From assembly GCA_963662175.1 (NCBI GenBank), contig OY759225.1:16162601-16226600 (forward strand): a DNA stretch of 64,000 nt. The letters run 5' to 3'. Below, piece after piece: positions 52,325 through 62,624 of this stretch. A program made the translations under genes and the position numbers. This DNA comes from Aradus depressus (Eukaryota > Arthropoda > Insecta > Hemiptera > Aradidae). The notes below the pieces were generated by a model. It did not search any database, was not told the origin of the DNA, and saw nothing but the letters and a program-made list of their open reading frames with translations. Position 1 is the first letter of the stretch. Every line of letters starts with the position of its first letter.

Positions 52325-52725
52325 ATGTGAATCACCGGCAATGTACTTCCCCAGAAGGAAGTAATCAATTAATTTTTTGCTCCCCTCCAAACCAAGTTTG
52401 TTTGCTCATACTAAATTTTGTGTCGGTAAATTCATTACATCGGCAGTTAGTAGAGTTTTTGAGTTGAGCGTCTCCCCTAATCCTCCTTTTCCTTCAGCCT
52501 ATTTCGCTGAAAATCGATAGGTGTTGTCCTTATGGGGTTTTGGTCACACATATAAAATTTCTTGTCAATACATTCCTTCTTTCGACAATTATTACAATTT
52601 TTATGTTATGTCTCCCTCCTCTCTTTGGACGATTTGACTGAAATTCCGTTGAAAAATAATCATCGAATTTTTGATCGATTAGATAACATCCTCTATACTT
52701 CGTAGAGCTGGTGAAGTGAAAATAG
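52325..52725 (-). repeat. Family A element, both ends
   Basis: Right end GTGAATCACCGGCAATGTAC at 52327, units at 52430 and 52560, left end 'agataacatcctctatactt' near 52680. Confidence 0.65.
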
Positions 52726-52899
52726 AATGAGTAAATAACTAAAATGATTAGAAAATAGGGAAAATACTGAGAGAAAGAATTAATCAGAGGGTTGTGGATT
52801 GTTTAGTGAAGAGGAATTGGAACAGTGAGGATTTGAAGGAAGTCACAGAAGGAGAGTGACGGATTGGGGGAGGCAGGGAGTTCCGGAAAAAGAGTTTGT

Positions 52900-53128
52900 A
52901 GTTATTATGACTCATGCCCTTTACCTATGAGGTCATATTGCCTGTGGAGTCCTAAATTTTCATTCATCTAGAGAGGGATATTTAATGAGTATCTGACATC
53001 GTACAGGCTCGGAACCATTGCTTAACGTCCCATCTCAGATAAAAATCCTAAGGGCCTTGGCCGGGTTTCGAACCCTCGATTTTGAGCTTAGTAGGCAACC
53101 ACTCTACCACTGAGCTACCGGCGCCCTC
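52900..53128 (-). repeat. SINE-A, diverged copy
   Basis: Complete head on the minus strand (GAGGGCGCCGGTAGCTCAGT, box B GGGTTCGAAACCC), shortened middle, tail 'atgactcatgccctttacct'. Confidence 0.65.
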
Positions 53129-53544
53129 AAGAAGGTTGTCCATCTCATTTGAGGTTAATACAAGTCTTGGTTATCAATTAAGGTTTGCAATTCTTGCAAT
53201 TGTTACTAACCTGCTTTAAGTTACTAACCGAGCAACGCCGTGTACACTGCCAGTCTAAGATAAAACATGGCCGTACCCTGAGTGCACCAAGGCTATCCTT
53301 GTTACTAATACTATCACCTTTATCTGTAATCCCTCGTTATTGCATCTTATCTTTTATTGCATTGTTCTTTGTTGCAATGATTACCGAGGTCTTTTACTTC
53401 CCAACCCATACGAAGTATAGAGGAATTATGTAATATTATGTGATTCACTGACCATTTTTTTTTTTTTTTTTCAATGTTGTACCAAATTTCATTTAAATAG
53501 CTTCAGCACTTTCCAAGATATTCCGACTTATAGAATCAGTAACA

Positions 53545-54520
53545 AAAAGTCGGCGATGAATTACCGGCAAACCTTCTACAGTAGAAATTATTCAAATAAC
53601 TTTTCGCGCCCTCTTCATAACTTGTCGACCGTTCGCGATATTATTCAATATTTGACTAACATAGAGGCTCATAAGTTCCCATACTAAATTTTGGGTCAAT
53701 AAATTCATGAAATCGGCAGTTATTAGAGTTTTTGTGTTCAGCTTCCCCCCCTAATCACATTGTTAGTTAGAGGATTCTGCACACCCACAGACAGAGATTT
53801 TGACGTGAAAACGTCTATTCGCTCGTTAAGCACAGTGATTGTCAGTCAAACTTTCTTGTGTTACAAAAAATCGTCAAAATGCAATCGATAATAACTACGA
53901 GACTAATAATGCGATAACAACGGTTGAGGTCACAATGGATAGAGCATGTCTGTACGTGTTTGTTGTGCAGTGTTTGTTTTGCCTGTGACGTTATCGGGCT
54001 AGTGTGGGCGCCGGCCGATGATTGTTGCGAATTAGCGTTGTGTAAAATTAAAAATTAGTGTAGCGTGATAACGCGTTTCGATAGGACGTTGATTCGGGTC
54101 TCATTGTAAAGAGCTTGAGGAGCACTACTAGGACTCAAAGTGAAACAATAAAAATATTCGCCGAAATATATGTAAAAATCGGTATTAAATTGAAAATTGC
54201 AAAAACATTAAAGATGTCGTCTCATATGAATCGTAAATATGCGCGGAATCATAGAAAACGCAAATCAAAGGAAAGCTCGCATCAAAACGAATTAAAAAAA
54301 ACCCAAAAAGTCTAGTGCCGAGCAAATGCAAGAGCTACGGCAGCATCAGAAAATGAAAAATGATTTTATCCCGACTTTTTCATGGAAAATCTACGGCGTG
54401 GACCTTGACTACGCCTTAATGTTTTTTTTTTCATATTAGGAAAACATGAAATTCTGTTGATAACTTGGCATCGAATTTTTGAGCGATTGCCATATGCTTC
54501 GTATAATTTGGGAAGTAATA
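53545..54520 (-). repeat. Family A element carrying a gene-like segment
   Basis: Right end in reverse at 53548 ('gcgatgaattaccggcaaac'), then a unit, then about 420 bp of non-family sequence (about 54010-54425), then the left end in reverse ('gcatcgaatttttgagcgat', 'atgcttcgtataatttggga'). The same extra segment lies in the same relative orientation in the copy at 55925-56430. Confidence 0.6.
54213..54315 (+). pseudogene. Basic N-terminal fragment within family A
   Basis: MSSHMNRKYARNHRKRKSKE, SSHQNELKKTQKV-stop. Compared with the copy at 56218, one base is inserted in the A-run after NELKK, shifting the frame before SAEQMQELRQH. Highly basic, nuclear-localisation-like. I do not recognise the family; Helitron-encoded proteins often begin with such Arg/Lys-rich stretches, but this is speculation. 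Confidence 0.4.
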
Positions 54521-54780
54521 CTATAATGCCCTTTTTACAAGACATGACAGAACTTAAGGGCCACTTGCTTAGAATGGTGTATTTGATCGACCTTGCTCTA
54601 TGGGGTTCTTTAACTCTTAAGAGCCTCCTTAACTCTAAGAGGGACCCCCTCGTCAACAGGGTTCGTGATAGGGCAACACGCAGATAAGAGAGGGTCGATA
54701 CGGATCGATAAGACCCCTGTGGTCAAGGTTAATATGTCAGTGCCCCCTAGGCTTCGTGTTCATACGCCATTCTACTGTTA
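54521..54780. other. Unrecognised; inverted SCTTAAGAG motifs
   Basis: 'ggttctttaactcttaagag' and 'cctccttaactctaagaggg' form a local repeat. No gene. Confidence 0.3.
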
Positions 54781-54894
54781 TACGAATTATACGGGAAGTT
54801 ATTTAATTGCTTAGAAATTCAATGTTGCGTTTTCCTCGAAATTTAAAGTTTTCCGGTTCCCTGATTCCAAAAATGGGGGAAAACATCCTATGTG

Positions 54895-55445
54895 TTAGTT
54901 GCGAGGGATAACAGCTCAGCCCAAGACCTCGGGGCACCCAGTGGGCGTTCCAACCAGACCAAGGGACAAGGAACGGCACAATCGGGCTTCTCGCTAATAG
55001 CAAAAAGCTTTGAAGGCAAAGTGGTGATGGGGGGATATAGACGGTTTCCACGGACGGCTGCGCTGCAGGTGCGCCATAGACCTAGTCTTGGATGGGGCCG
55101 TCGCCCGGTACTTCTGTAGACGCGGCTTACCAACAGAGGCAGACACGGTCGTGGCCTTGCGTCAAGCCATGGAGGAGGAGATGCAAGGACGGGCGAGACC
55201 AGAGCGTCTGAGGGGCATTGTTCAGGAATGGATCGTGAAAAGATGGCAACAGCGTTGGCGACAGATGGGCGAATAACCTTCGCCTATTCCCCTGACGTCC
55301 GGACGTGCCTTGACTCTCCATGGGTACAACCGGACCATTGGACAGGAGCACCCCAAAAAAAACAAAAAAATCCAGAAATCCCAGCGGCGCCACTCATGCC
55401 CCCCAGCCCGGCCACCATCCGCACATCACGACACCCCATGGCCCA
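54895..55445 (+). pseudogene. LINE-like segment leading into a SINE-A-type tail
   Basis: At 55090-55275: VARYFCRRGLPTEADTVVAL, RQAMEEEMQGRARPERLRGI, VQEWIVKRWQQRWRQMGE-stop, a charged helical C-terminus reminiscent of non-LTR ORF ends. A 3' UTR of about 170 bp follows and joins the SINE-A tail at 55445 without a tRNA head. The part at 54930-55000 shares 'caaccagaccaagggacaag'-type sequence with 61085-61130. Orientation of that part relative to the poly-T at 60905 is inconsistent, so two elements may be fused here. Confidence 0.4.
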
Positions 55446-55543
55446 GAGTAGAGTGGAACTCATGTCCACCAAAGCGAAAGAGCGCTCTGGTAGTAGACAA
55501 TATCACTTCATACTTAAGCCCGGGCATGAGTCATAATCACTTA
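55446..55543 (+). repeat. SINE-A-like 3' tail on a LINE-like body
   Basis: 'agagtagagtggaactcatg', 'tccaccaaagcgaaagagcg', 'ctctggtagtagacaatatc', 'cccgggcatgagtcataatc' equal the last ~95 bp of SINE-A. Either a LINE/SINE shared tail or a 5'-truncated SINE in a LINE. Confidence 0.65.
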
Positions 55544-55924
55544 TTGAAAACATAGTACGAATTAAATATTTTATATATGAAACAGTTGTCAAGAGCCCTC
55601 TCTATGTCTGCGCATTACAGCAATTTTGCAAAGCCCACTTTTAGCCCTATGAGAAAGTACCTCACATTTGCAATGATGACATCCCCCCAGTTCAAAAACC
55701 CCATTGCCCTTCCCTGTTTTTACCCATTACTAAACCTTCTCTATCTGAATAGAGGAAACGATGTGTCTTGTCAGTCTAGACGGCTAGTTCTTATATGAGG
55801 GGGCCCTATCAAAATAGAACTCGGGGAAATCTATCATAGACGAAAAGACTCAACATTAAAATATATGTGATGGGGCTCATTAAAAGACTCTCTAATAACC
55901 ACTGATTTTGTACATTACAGTGAG

Positions 55925-56430
55925 TCCTGTATGTATCCCGAAGTATAGGGGAAGTTATGTATTCTTGTTTTGAGACCTCTGGTTCCAAAAACATTTACAA
56001 AAAAAAAAAAACATTAAGGCGTAGTCAAGGTCCACGCCATAGATTTTCCGTGAAAACATCAGGATAAAATCATTTTTCATTTTCTTTTCGATGCTGCCGT
56101 AGCTCTTGCATTTGCTCGGCACTAAACTTTTTAGGTTTTTTAAATTCCTTTTGATGCGAGCTTTCCTTTGATTTGCGTTTTCTATAATTCTGCGCATATT
56201 TACGATTTATACGAGACATCTTTAATTTTTTTGCAATTTTCAATTTAAAACAGATTTTTACATATATTTCGGCGAATATTTTTATTGTTTCACTTTGAGA
56301 CCTAGTAGTGCTCCTCAATCTCTTTACAATGACACCCGAATCAACGTCCTATCTAAACGCGTTATCACGCTACACTAATTTCTAATTTTTCACAACGCTA
56401 ATTGGTGGGGAAGTACATTGCTGGTGATTC
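55925..56430 (+). repeat. Family A element carrying the same gene-like segment
   Basis: Left end 'cccgaagtataggggaagtt', 'gacctctggttccaaaaaca', A-run, then the segment (about 56010-56400), then right end GGGGAAGTACATTGCTGGTG with ATTCACCC. About 90% like the copy at 53545-54520 by eye. Confidence 0.65.
56070..56225 (-). CDS. Basic 50-residue reading frame carried by family A
   Basis: From an ATG at about 56219: MSRINRKYAQNYRKRKSKES, SHQKEFKKPKKFSAEQMQEL, RQHRKENEK-stop. The frame is longer than in the other copy. Upstream the frame stays open through TIKIFAEIYVKICFKLKIAK, probably 5' UTR. SAEQMQELRQHRKENEK resembles the short Arg-rich motif seen near the start of several transposon-encoded proteins. 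No catalytic domain. Confidence 0.4.
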   Translation of the reverse strand, partial: LKMSRINRKYAQNYRKRKSKESSHQKEFKKPKKFSAEQMQELRQHRKENEK

Positions 56431-56496
56431 ACCCACTACTTTTTTTCTTTATTATTTTTTATTCTTTCTAATAAATAAATAAATTTTATTAAGTGG

Positions 56497-56529
56497 AGGA
56501 CCTCTACCAAAAAAAAAAAAAAAAAAAAA
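56497..56529. repeat. Poly-A tract
   Basis: 'ctctaccaaa' then about 26 A, just before a SINE-A head. Origin unclear. Confidence 0.6.
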
Positions 56530-56549
56530 TGAAAGCAAGGTATAAAATT

Positions 56550-56690
56550 GAGGGCGCCGTAGCTCAGAGCGTGCTTGCCAGGAAAGGCGAAAGCTTCGTT
56601 TTTTATCTGGGAGGTTAAAAAAACCTTGAGCACGTTGTCCTTCTGAGAGCCTTAAGCGATCAGGTTACTAGTTAAAGATCCCTTCGTTAG
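56550..56690 (+). repeat. SINE-A head and middle, degraded
   Basis: GAGGGCGCCGTAGCTCAGAG, 'cgtgcttgccaggaaaggcg', 'tttatctgggaggttaaaaa', 'gcacgttgtccttctgagag'. The tail is missing. Confidence 0.6.
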
Positions 56691-57140
56691 TAAATTAAAC
56701 CTCGAAGGATCATTGGATTAGGTCTCTAAGTGTAGTTGTATAATGTTAGCTGCAAAAAGTGTACTCCATTATTTTATTATTATGTATATTTACAATCGGT
56801 CAACAGAAACCATATGTAAATTTGATTTTCATGTGATTATAATGTTATATGTAATAAAAAAGGAAAACAAGAATAGTAATATACAAAATAATAATTAAAA
56901 ATTAATGTAAGACTAAATAAATAAAATAAGACAAAATAAATGACATGAAATACATTATTATTTAAAAAAAGGTTATTATTAATATTTTACATCCTATTTT
57001 AAAAATGCATGTAATATATTTCGATTTCTATAAATGTAGAAAACTTCAAAATGATACAAGGTGTGGAAATATATTTTAAAATAACTTTTAGGTCAGGTTC
57101 TACTTTTAAAACTCCAGATTGACACAAAAATAAAAATATA
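56691..57140. other. AT-rich, no feature
   Basis: No ORF or repeat end recognised. Confidence 0.35.
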
Positions 57141-57145
57141 TATAG

Positions 57146-57330
57146 TTAGTTATTGTGACTCATATCTACGTGGTCATATCGCCTACTACCAGAGTGGTGT
57201 TTCGTCACTCTGGTGGACATGAGCCCTACTGTGGAAGTCCTAAATTTTGCCTAACTACGTTTTTTCACCTCTGTGAGTACCTGATATCGTTCTGGCTCGG
57301 GACCATCGCTTAACGACCTTTCTGAAGATA
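57146..57330 (-). repeat. SINE-A tail and middle
   Basis: 'agttagttattgtgactcat', 'catatcgcctactaccagag', 'ctctggtggacatgagccct', 'gggaccatcgcttaacgacc'. No head. Confidence 0.6.
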
Positions 57331-57540
57331 TAAATTGTTAATAGCTCTAATCGTAAATATATTTTTTTCTTTCTTAGTGTAATATTTATTTTTTTTAAAT
57401 AAAATATTAATTGTTAAAGACTTCCATACTTCTGCGTCTACTAATGACTTGATAAATAATCAACACTACAGTAGGTAAGTAACAGTTTATTTTGAAATAG
57501 TACACGCTTAATGAGCCGGTCAGCCCAAGGGAAAACTCAA

Positions 57541-57957
57541 TTCACAACCAAATACTAGAAAACTAGATCAAAACACTAGGTACTTACTGGTCACTCACTG
57601 ACTGATTCTCCAATATTCTATATACAAAAGAAACAGCATTACTTACATTTTAATAAAAATTCACAACCAAATACTAGAAAACTAGATCAAAACATTACTT
57701 ACTGGTCACTCACTGACTGATTCTCCAATATTCTATATACAAAAGAAACAGCATTACTTATACTTTAATAAAAATTCACAACCAATTACTAGAAAACTGG
57801 ATCAAAACACTACTTACTGGTCACTGACTGACTGATTCTCCAATATTCTATATACAAAAGAAACATCATTACTTATACTTTAATAAAAATTCACAACCAA
57901 ATACTAGAAAACTGAATCAAAATGGTCTATGAATGATTGATTCTCCAATCTTCTATG
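57541..57957. repeat. Tandem repeat of 115-119 bp, 3.6 copies
   Basis: Units start at 57541, 57660, 57775 and 57890 with 'ttcacaaccaaatactagaa' and contain 'tggtcactcactgactgatt' and 'ctccaatattctatatacaa'. Identity is high in the first three; the fourth is truncated. No coding potential. Confidence 0.9.
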
Positions 57958-58004
57958 CACACAATATTTTCTAAAATCTAGAACTTTCTATGGATTAATA
58001 TTGG

Positions 58005-58320
58005 TCAGATCACCGGCATAGTACTTTCCCAGAATGAATTACTCAATTACGTTTTCACGCCCTGAAAGTTATTAAGGTTTCTGAGTCGCTTGCCTGGAAA
58101 TCAATAAATGTCGTCTTTAGAGCGCTTTGAATTCACATATAGATTTCGTATCAATACAATCATAATATCGGGAGTTATCATGTTCACACACACATACAGA
58201 CTTTTCATTTTTTTAATCAGAAAGTGAAATTCCGTTGGAAACTCCGAAATCGAATTTTTTACCGATTACATAACTTACATAACCCTATACTTTGTACAGC
58301 TGGGAAAGTAATACATAAAG
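58005..58320 (-). repeat. Family A element, both ends, one unit
   Basis: 'gatcaccggcatagtacttt' (right end), 'atcgggagttatcatgttca', left end 'cgattacataacttacataa' and 'ctatactttgtacagctggg'. Confidence 0.6.
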
Positions 58321-59085
58321 AAAACTACTTTAAACACAAAAATGGTTATTTGAATGAAAATGAACACATTTGAATCAAAAAAACAATTAAAAAAATCGAT
58401 TATGAAAGGAAAAATGGTAACTTCAAATATTAAATTTACAAAATGGACCTTTATAGATCAACAATGAATACATGAAATGACCTACTGACTATAAATGATT
58501 TAAGTAGATCGTATCAATATTTTTGGCTAAGCTCCTTACAGGGAGATACACGAAAGTTCTTATATTTTGCAATGAGAATATTTTTCGAACATTACTTAAT
58601 ATCCGTTTTTGTAATTAAATGTAATAATTTTTTTTATTGACGCCGATAGATGTGTATGGATTGACGTCAGTAATGCTGTGAATCTAATTGAAATCCTTAA
58701 TTGAGGTTAATTCCACGGGTATGAAGCTATGATCTCATCATATATTTTGAAAGGTAATTTTTTAGGTTTCTGTAGATAGAAAAAAAAGGATAGGAAATGC
58801 ACATAACGAGGTTCTGTTTGTGTTTGCTCTGTAGTAATACTTAAGAATTATGGCAGCACTTTATTGCCCTTTGTGGTACTCCAGCCAGAATTCGAATTGA
58901 AAATTTTTTTTAATGCCCCATCTGAACATGTATGGGGAAAGTTTGGTAATTATTCGAATTTTCATCGGAATTTAAGAAATGTGGATTCTACCGGTAGGGA
59001 TGTAAAACTATCGATAGTGGACGTTAACAATAATTTCGATACTATAGAAGTAAAACTATCGATATTTTAAGGACTGAATTTCTGG
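58321..59085. other. No gene; ATCGATAG words near 59010
   Basis: 'aaaactatcgatagtggacg' and 'gtaaaactatcgatatttt' suggest a relic hAT end of the 41-kb family. Otherwise unrecognised. Confidence 0.3.
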
Positions 59086-59089
59086 GTTC

Positions 59090-59195
59090 CGACATGAAAT
59101 TTCATATTTGAAGTCAAAACTCAATGAGGATATAACCAGTAAAATTTCAGCAATATCGACCGAGAGGAATCAGGGTAGGGGGCTCAATTCATAAT
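59090..59195 (+). repeat. Family A unit, cut by insertion
   Basis: 'ccgacatgaaatttcatatt', 'aatttcagcaatatcgaccg', 'gggggctcaattca', then the HHR element begins. Confidence 0.5.
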
Positions 59196-59735
59196 GATAA
59201 TAAATTTATTGCCGTTAGACCAATACATGGTAATAGGATACGTCAAAAGAATTTATACATTAAGATATAGATTTATAACTATTTGAGTCTAACACACCTA
59301 TGATTAGTAGTAATAACAAAACTATTAAAAAAAGTAAAATGAAATTAATAAAAACTGAACAAATAAATACTTTAAAATATATGAGTACATAAACAAATTA
59401 ATACAAGATACGTTTATAATAAGTAGACATTTTTCAATTTAATAAAAATTAAGATAACTATTTTTCAAAAAAAACTCTTCGGAAGTATTCATCACAACAA
59501 TGTTTCGGGACGTTCTTACGTCCCATCATCAGTCCCAATGTGCGAGACAAAAAAAAACAATGTAACTATAACAATATATCAAAAAAAAAAGGGAATAATC
59601 AATTATAAATGAATATATAAAAAAGTATAAATAAATAAAAAATTCTAAATTAATAAATAAAGTAGTTAATAACAAATAACGTACATTCAACTGACCTTTA
59701 AGATGTGGAGGAACTCTGCCCAAAAAAGAAAAATG
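59196..59735 (-). mobile_element. Retroelement 3' end with hammerhead ribozyme
   Basis: Minus-strand element ending in (ATT)n at 59196-59215. The 300-bp body is shared with 37817-38168 and 18797-19035. Upstream come a perfect hammerhead core and a further 200 bp containing the frame LGRVPPHLKGQLNVRYLLLT. Hammerhead plus microsatellite tail suggests a PLE-like or other retroelement 3' end. The coding part is missing. Confidence 0.6.
59490..59545 (-). ncRNA. Hammerhead ribozyme core, long stem II
   Basis: The minus strand reads GGGA, CTGATGA, T, GGGACGT-AAGA-ACGTCCC, GAAA, CATTGTTGTGATG. The core is canonical, and stem II is 7 bp, longer than in the other copies. ACA-T-TGT can form a minimal stem III followed by a GTT cleavage triplet. 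Stem I is not obvious. Confidence 0.55.
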
Positions 59736-59819
59736 AAAGTTTTATATCAAATAATGTTTTTTGGATATGAAACACGATATTTTTTTTATTTTATTTTTTG
59801 TTATTTTATACAGTCGATG

Positions 59820-60150
59820 TAGTAACTGCCGATGTCTGGTTGAGTTGGTGGGCGATCACCAGCCGATCAATCTGAAATTTTCTTCTCCCGTCAGGAGCTG
59901 ACAAACCAACTGAACACTTGTCTCCCGACTGTCTGCGCAACAAAATTGCATTGTATGCAAGTCCAAGTGAGGAACTATCCTTTCATAAGGAAAATTGCAC
60001 ACATGCATGCATAATTATGCAAAAAGTATTCTCACCAAGGACCACACCCTTTTCGGTTGGAAGGCCAGACTAACTGCTATAGGATGTGTCTCACTTCCTA
60101 ACCGGAAACCGTCACTAGAGCTTGTCTTGTCTAAAAAAAAATTATTAAAA
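59820..60150. other. No recognised gene
   Basis: Ends at a family A right terminus (GTCGGTGAATCACACCGCCA at 60152). Confidence 0.3.
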
Positions 60151-60480
60151 GTCGGTGAATCACACCGCCAATGTATATTTTGAAATATTTTTCATGAACC
60201 AAGTTGTTTTTGGCTCATCATCGCGAAAATGGTCAAAAAGTATTGACCGTACCTTGACACGTGACATTGAATAGAGCAGAGCGCTCAAAACTTCAAAACT
60301 CGATGTCTCTAAATCCATATAGGAAATTATGTGTCGATGTAGTCATTTTATCGGTAGTATCTTATCATTTGGGTTTTTCCCCAATTTATGTTGTAGAAAA
60401 TAGGAAAAACATTAAATTTCTGTAAAAAAAAAAAACATACAAAATTCTGGTTGTTCACATAACTTATCTTGTACAACTGG
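60150..60480 (-). repeat. Family A element with family B scrap
   Basis: Right end at 60152, 'gcgaaaatggtcaaaaagta' (family B-like) at 60218, unit 'aggaaattatgtgtcgatgt' and left end 'cacataacttatcttgtaca' at 60455. Confidence 0.5.
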
Positions 60481-60903
60481 GAAAATTAAATTGACGACAT
60501 AAATGAAATTTCCGACAAGTTAGTGACGTCAAACAAGCTCAGACTGTCCTGGGGAGTGGTTGTTATCTTTGACGTATCATCTGGGTGTGAGGAAATAGTC
60601 TCAAGGATTTTTTTTATCACAGTTAAATACAGGTTCGTCATATCACTAGTTGTACAAGACATGCTATCCACTTCACCAACGATATCCACAAAGTATACTG
60701 AGTTGATACGTCTTGCTTGTCAAAGAGACGTGTTATCATAAGACATACATCTTCAAAGATGATGTCACAGATAAAATAACTCACTGGCAATGTATTTCTT
60801 AATGCAAATGAATCAACTGATTTTTCACTTTCTTACTGAAACAGTCAATGGCCGTAAATGGAATCACTATAACGAAAACACTAAAACTGAGTAAAATGTA
60901 TTT

Positions 60904-60904
<1 letters not shown>

Positions 60905-60965
<61 letters not shown>

Positions 60966-61270
60966 GCATATCAACCACAAGGGTCATTGATGCCTGGCTG
61001 TTCAAATAAGTCCCGCAGAGAAACTGGGGGGGGCGAACGGAGGGGGGACCCCGCACAGGACCCCGGGGCAACCAGTGAGCGTCCCAACCAGGCCAGGGGA
61101 CAAGCAACGGCACAACTGGGCGTCTCTCTTTAGACATTGAGCTTAGGCCCCGGTGTAGCTAGGCCTGTTAGAGAGGGTGTGCTTGTATGTGGCACCGACC
61201 ACACCCTCCAAGCCCGGGACTATATCAGTCCAGAGATCCCAGTGGAGCCGACCAAGCCTCAAAATTTTAT
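60905..61270 (-). mobile_element. LINE 3' end with 58-nt poly(A) (as poly-T)
   Basis: A pure T run of about 58 nt (60905-60962) is followed by GC-rich sequence ('atggcatatcaaccacaagg', 'gtcattgatgcctggctgtt', 'ggacaagcaacggcacaact'). On the minus strand this reads as a LINE 3' UTR ending in poly(A). The long pure tract suggests a young insertion. Shares about 70 bp with 54930-55000. Confidence 0.6.
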
Positions 61271-61849
61271 TAAATTGCTCTCAAATTAAGCAACTAATAG
61301 TTAACTGATGTAAAATATTTTTAAATATTGTAAAATTTAGTTAAATGATGTAAAAGTTCTTAAATAGTGTAAAATACCGTTAAATGATGTAAAATTCTTC
61401 TCCACACCCGTGCAGTGTAAAGGCTAAAAGAATACTGACTAGTTATTTCTATGAAATGTAAAACTTAATAAATAAATAAAACTTATTTTTGGGAATATTG
61501 TCTATTCTATAAAAAAAAAAAAAAGTTGTATAAAACTACCCATTTCGATATTAATCCATCTATAGTTATGAACTAAGACTAAAACTAAGTTTATGTATAA
61601 CAAATTCTTATGGAATAAACAATATTTGAAAAAATAAGTTTATTTTATTTATTTATTTCACAATATGTCCGCGTTTCTCAACTTGGAAATTGTAAAACCT
61701 AATTAAATTATGTAAAAATAGATAAATAATGTCAATCTAATCTCCATTCAATTAATGAAACATTTAGTTTTGGGTTGTGTAAGAAAATTCTGAATTTATA
61801 TAATATAAATTTTCACAATTTTATAATTATCTCATCTATTTTTTTGGGT
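61271..61849. other. Short TGTAAAAT-type motif repeats, no gene
   Basis: 'gatgtaaaatattt', 'ttgtaaaatttagttaaatg', 'atgtaaaagttcttaaatag' recur at 12-40 bp spacing (61305-61400). No coding signal. Confidence 0.4.
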
Positions 61850-62035
61850 TTTTACAACGTAGCAATTATAGACGTTTCGGGGAAAACTCTCATCATTAGT
61901 ATCTCAAAATGTTTTTCACACAAATCAATAAAAATATATAAAATAATAAATGGGATAGATATAGATACTGATAAATGGGATAAAAATAGATACTGAAGTT
62001 CTTCCCGGAACGTCTATAATTATTAGATTGTAAAA
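61850..62035. repeat. Inverted repeat with degenerate hammerhead
   Basis: 'aattatagacgtttcgggga' (61864) is inverted at 61998-62024 ('cccggaacgtctataattat') within about 35-bp arms. On the minus strand of the left arm, TGATGAGAGTTTTCCCCGAA then ACGTC looks like a mutated hammerhead (A for C before TGATGA, broken stem II). It may be a PLE terminal pair. Confidence 0.4.
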
Positions 62036-62339
62036 ACTAACAAATATATCGGAAAATTAGGAAGCTGTGAAAATATATATTATAGGAAAATTTAGTTTTT
62101 ACGTAAAATGTATTGATAGTTATGGACGTAAACCTTTTCCTTCCCCTGGTATACAAAGTATACGGAAAGTTACATAATCGATCAACAATTGCGATGTGGA
62201 GTTTTCAACGAAATTTCAAGTTTTCCGACCTTTAGATTGCAAATATGAAAAAACAAATGTCTGTCTGTCTGATCTCAATTCAAAATCCATAATAACTGCC
62301 CTTGTAATGAATTTATCGTCACAAAATTTAGTATGAGGT

Positions 62340-62624
62340 TAATATGAAGATGGCTGATGTAGTGAGAAGTGATTATTTCGCAGGATGTCAAAAATAAGGT
62401 AGTCTGACCTCTCACAGATTTTTTATTTAAGTAAGCTAGCCGGCTTTCGAGGTTTCCCTCATCATCAGGCAGTCTGATAAAAAATTTGAATAAACTAAAT
62501 AATAAAAATAAATAAATAAAAATCTACAACAAACATTAACAATTTAAAATATCATGGATGGGGACAGACGAGTTATTCCTGTCCACCATCTGAGTCACAA
62601 CTGGGAGAACGGTGTACGTGAGAC
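62340..62624 (-). mobile_element. 285-bp PLE-like fragment with perfect 12-bp TSD
   Basis: TTAGTATGAGGT at 62328-62339 and 62625-62636 brackets the insert. It contains the intact hammerhead core at 62433-62480 (minus) and the 'gtgagaggtcagactacctt' flank shared with 35085-35130. No coding sequence. Confidence 0.7.
62433..62480 (-). ncRNA. Hammerhead ribozyme, canonical core
   Basis: The minus strand reads TGC, CTGATGA, T, GAGG-GAAA-CCTC, GAAA, GCCGGCTA, GCTT. CTGATGA and GAAA are perfect, and stem II is 4 bp with a GAAA loop. AGCCGGCT is self-complementary (4+4, no loop), implying a dimeric stem III, with CTA as cleavage triplet. The best hammerhead in the window. Confidence 0.65.

Noticed and set aside
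54888..55555. Several overlapping ORFs on both strands
   Set aside because: GC-rich LINE-like sequence leaves many frames open. Only the frame ending RWQQRWRQMGE looks protein-like, and even that is tentative.
59529..59723. 64-codon minus-strand ORF with VPPHLKGQLNVRYLL
   Set aside because: Too short and mostly low-complexity after the first 20 residues; noted within the hammerhead element but not called as a gene.
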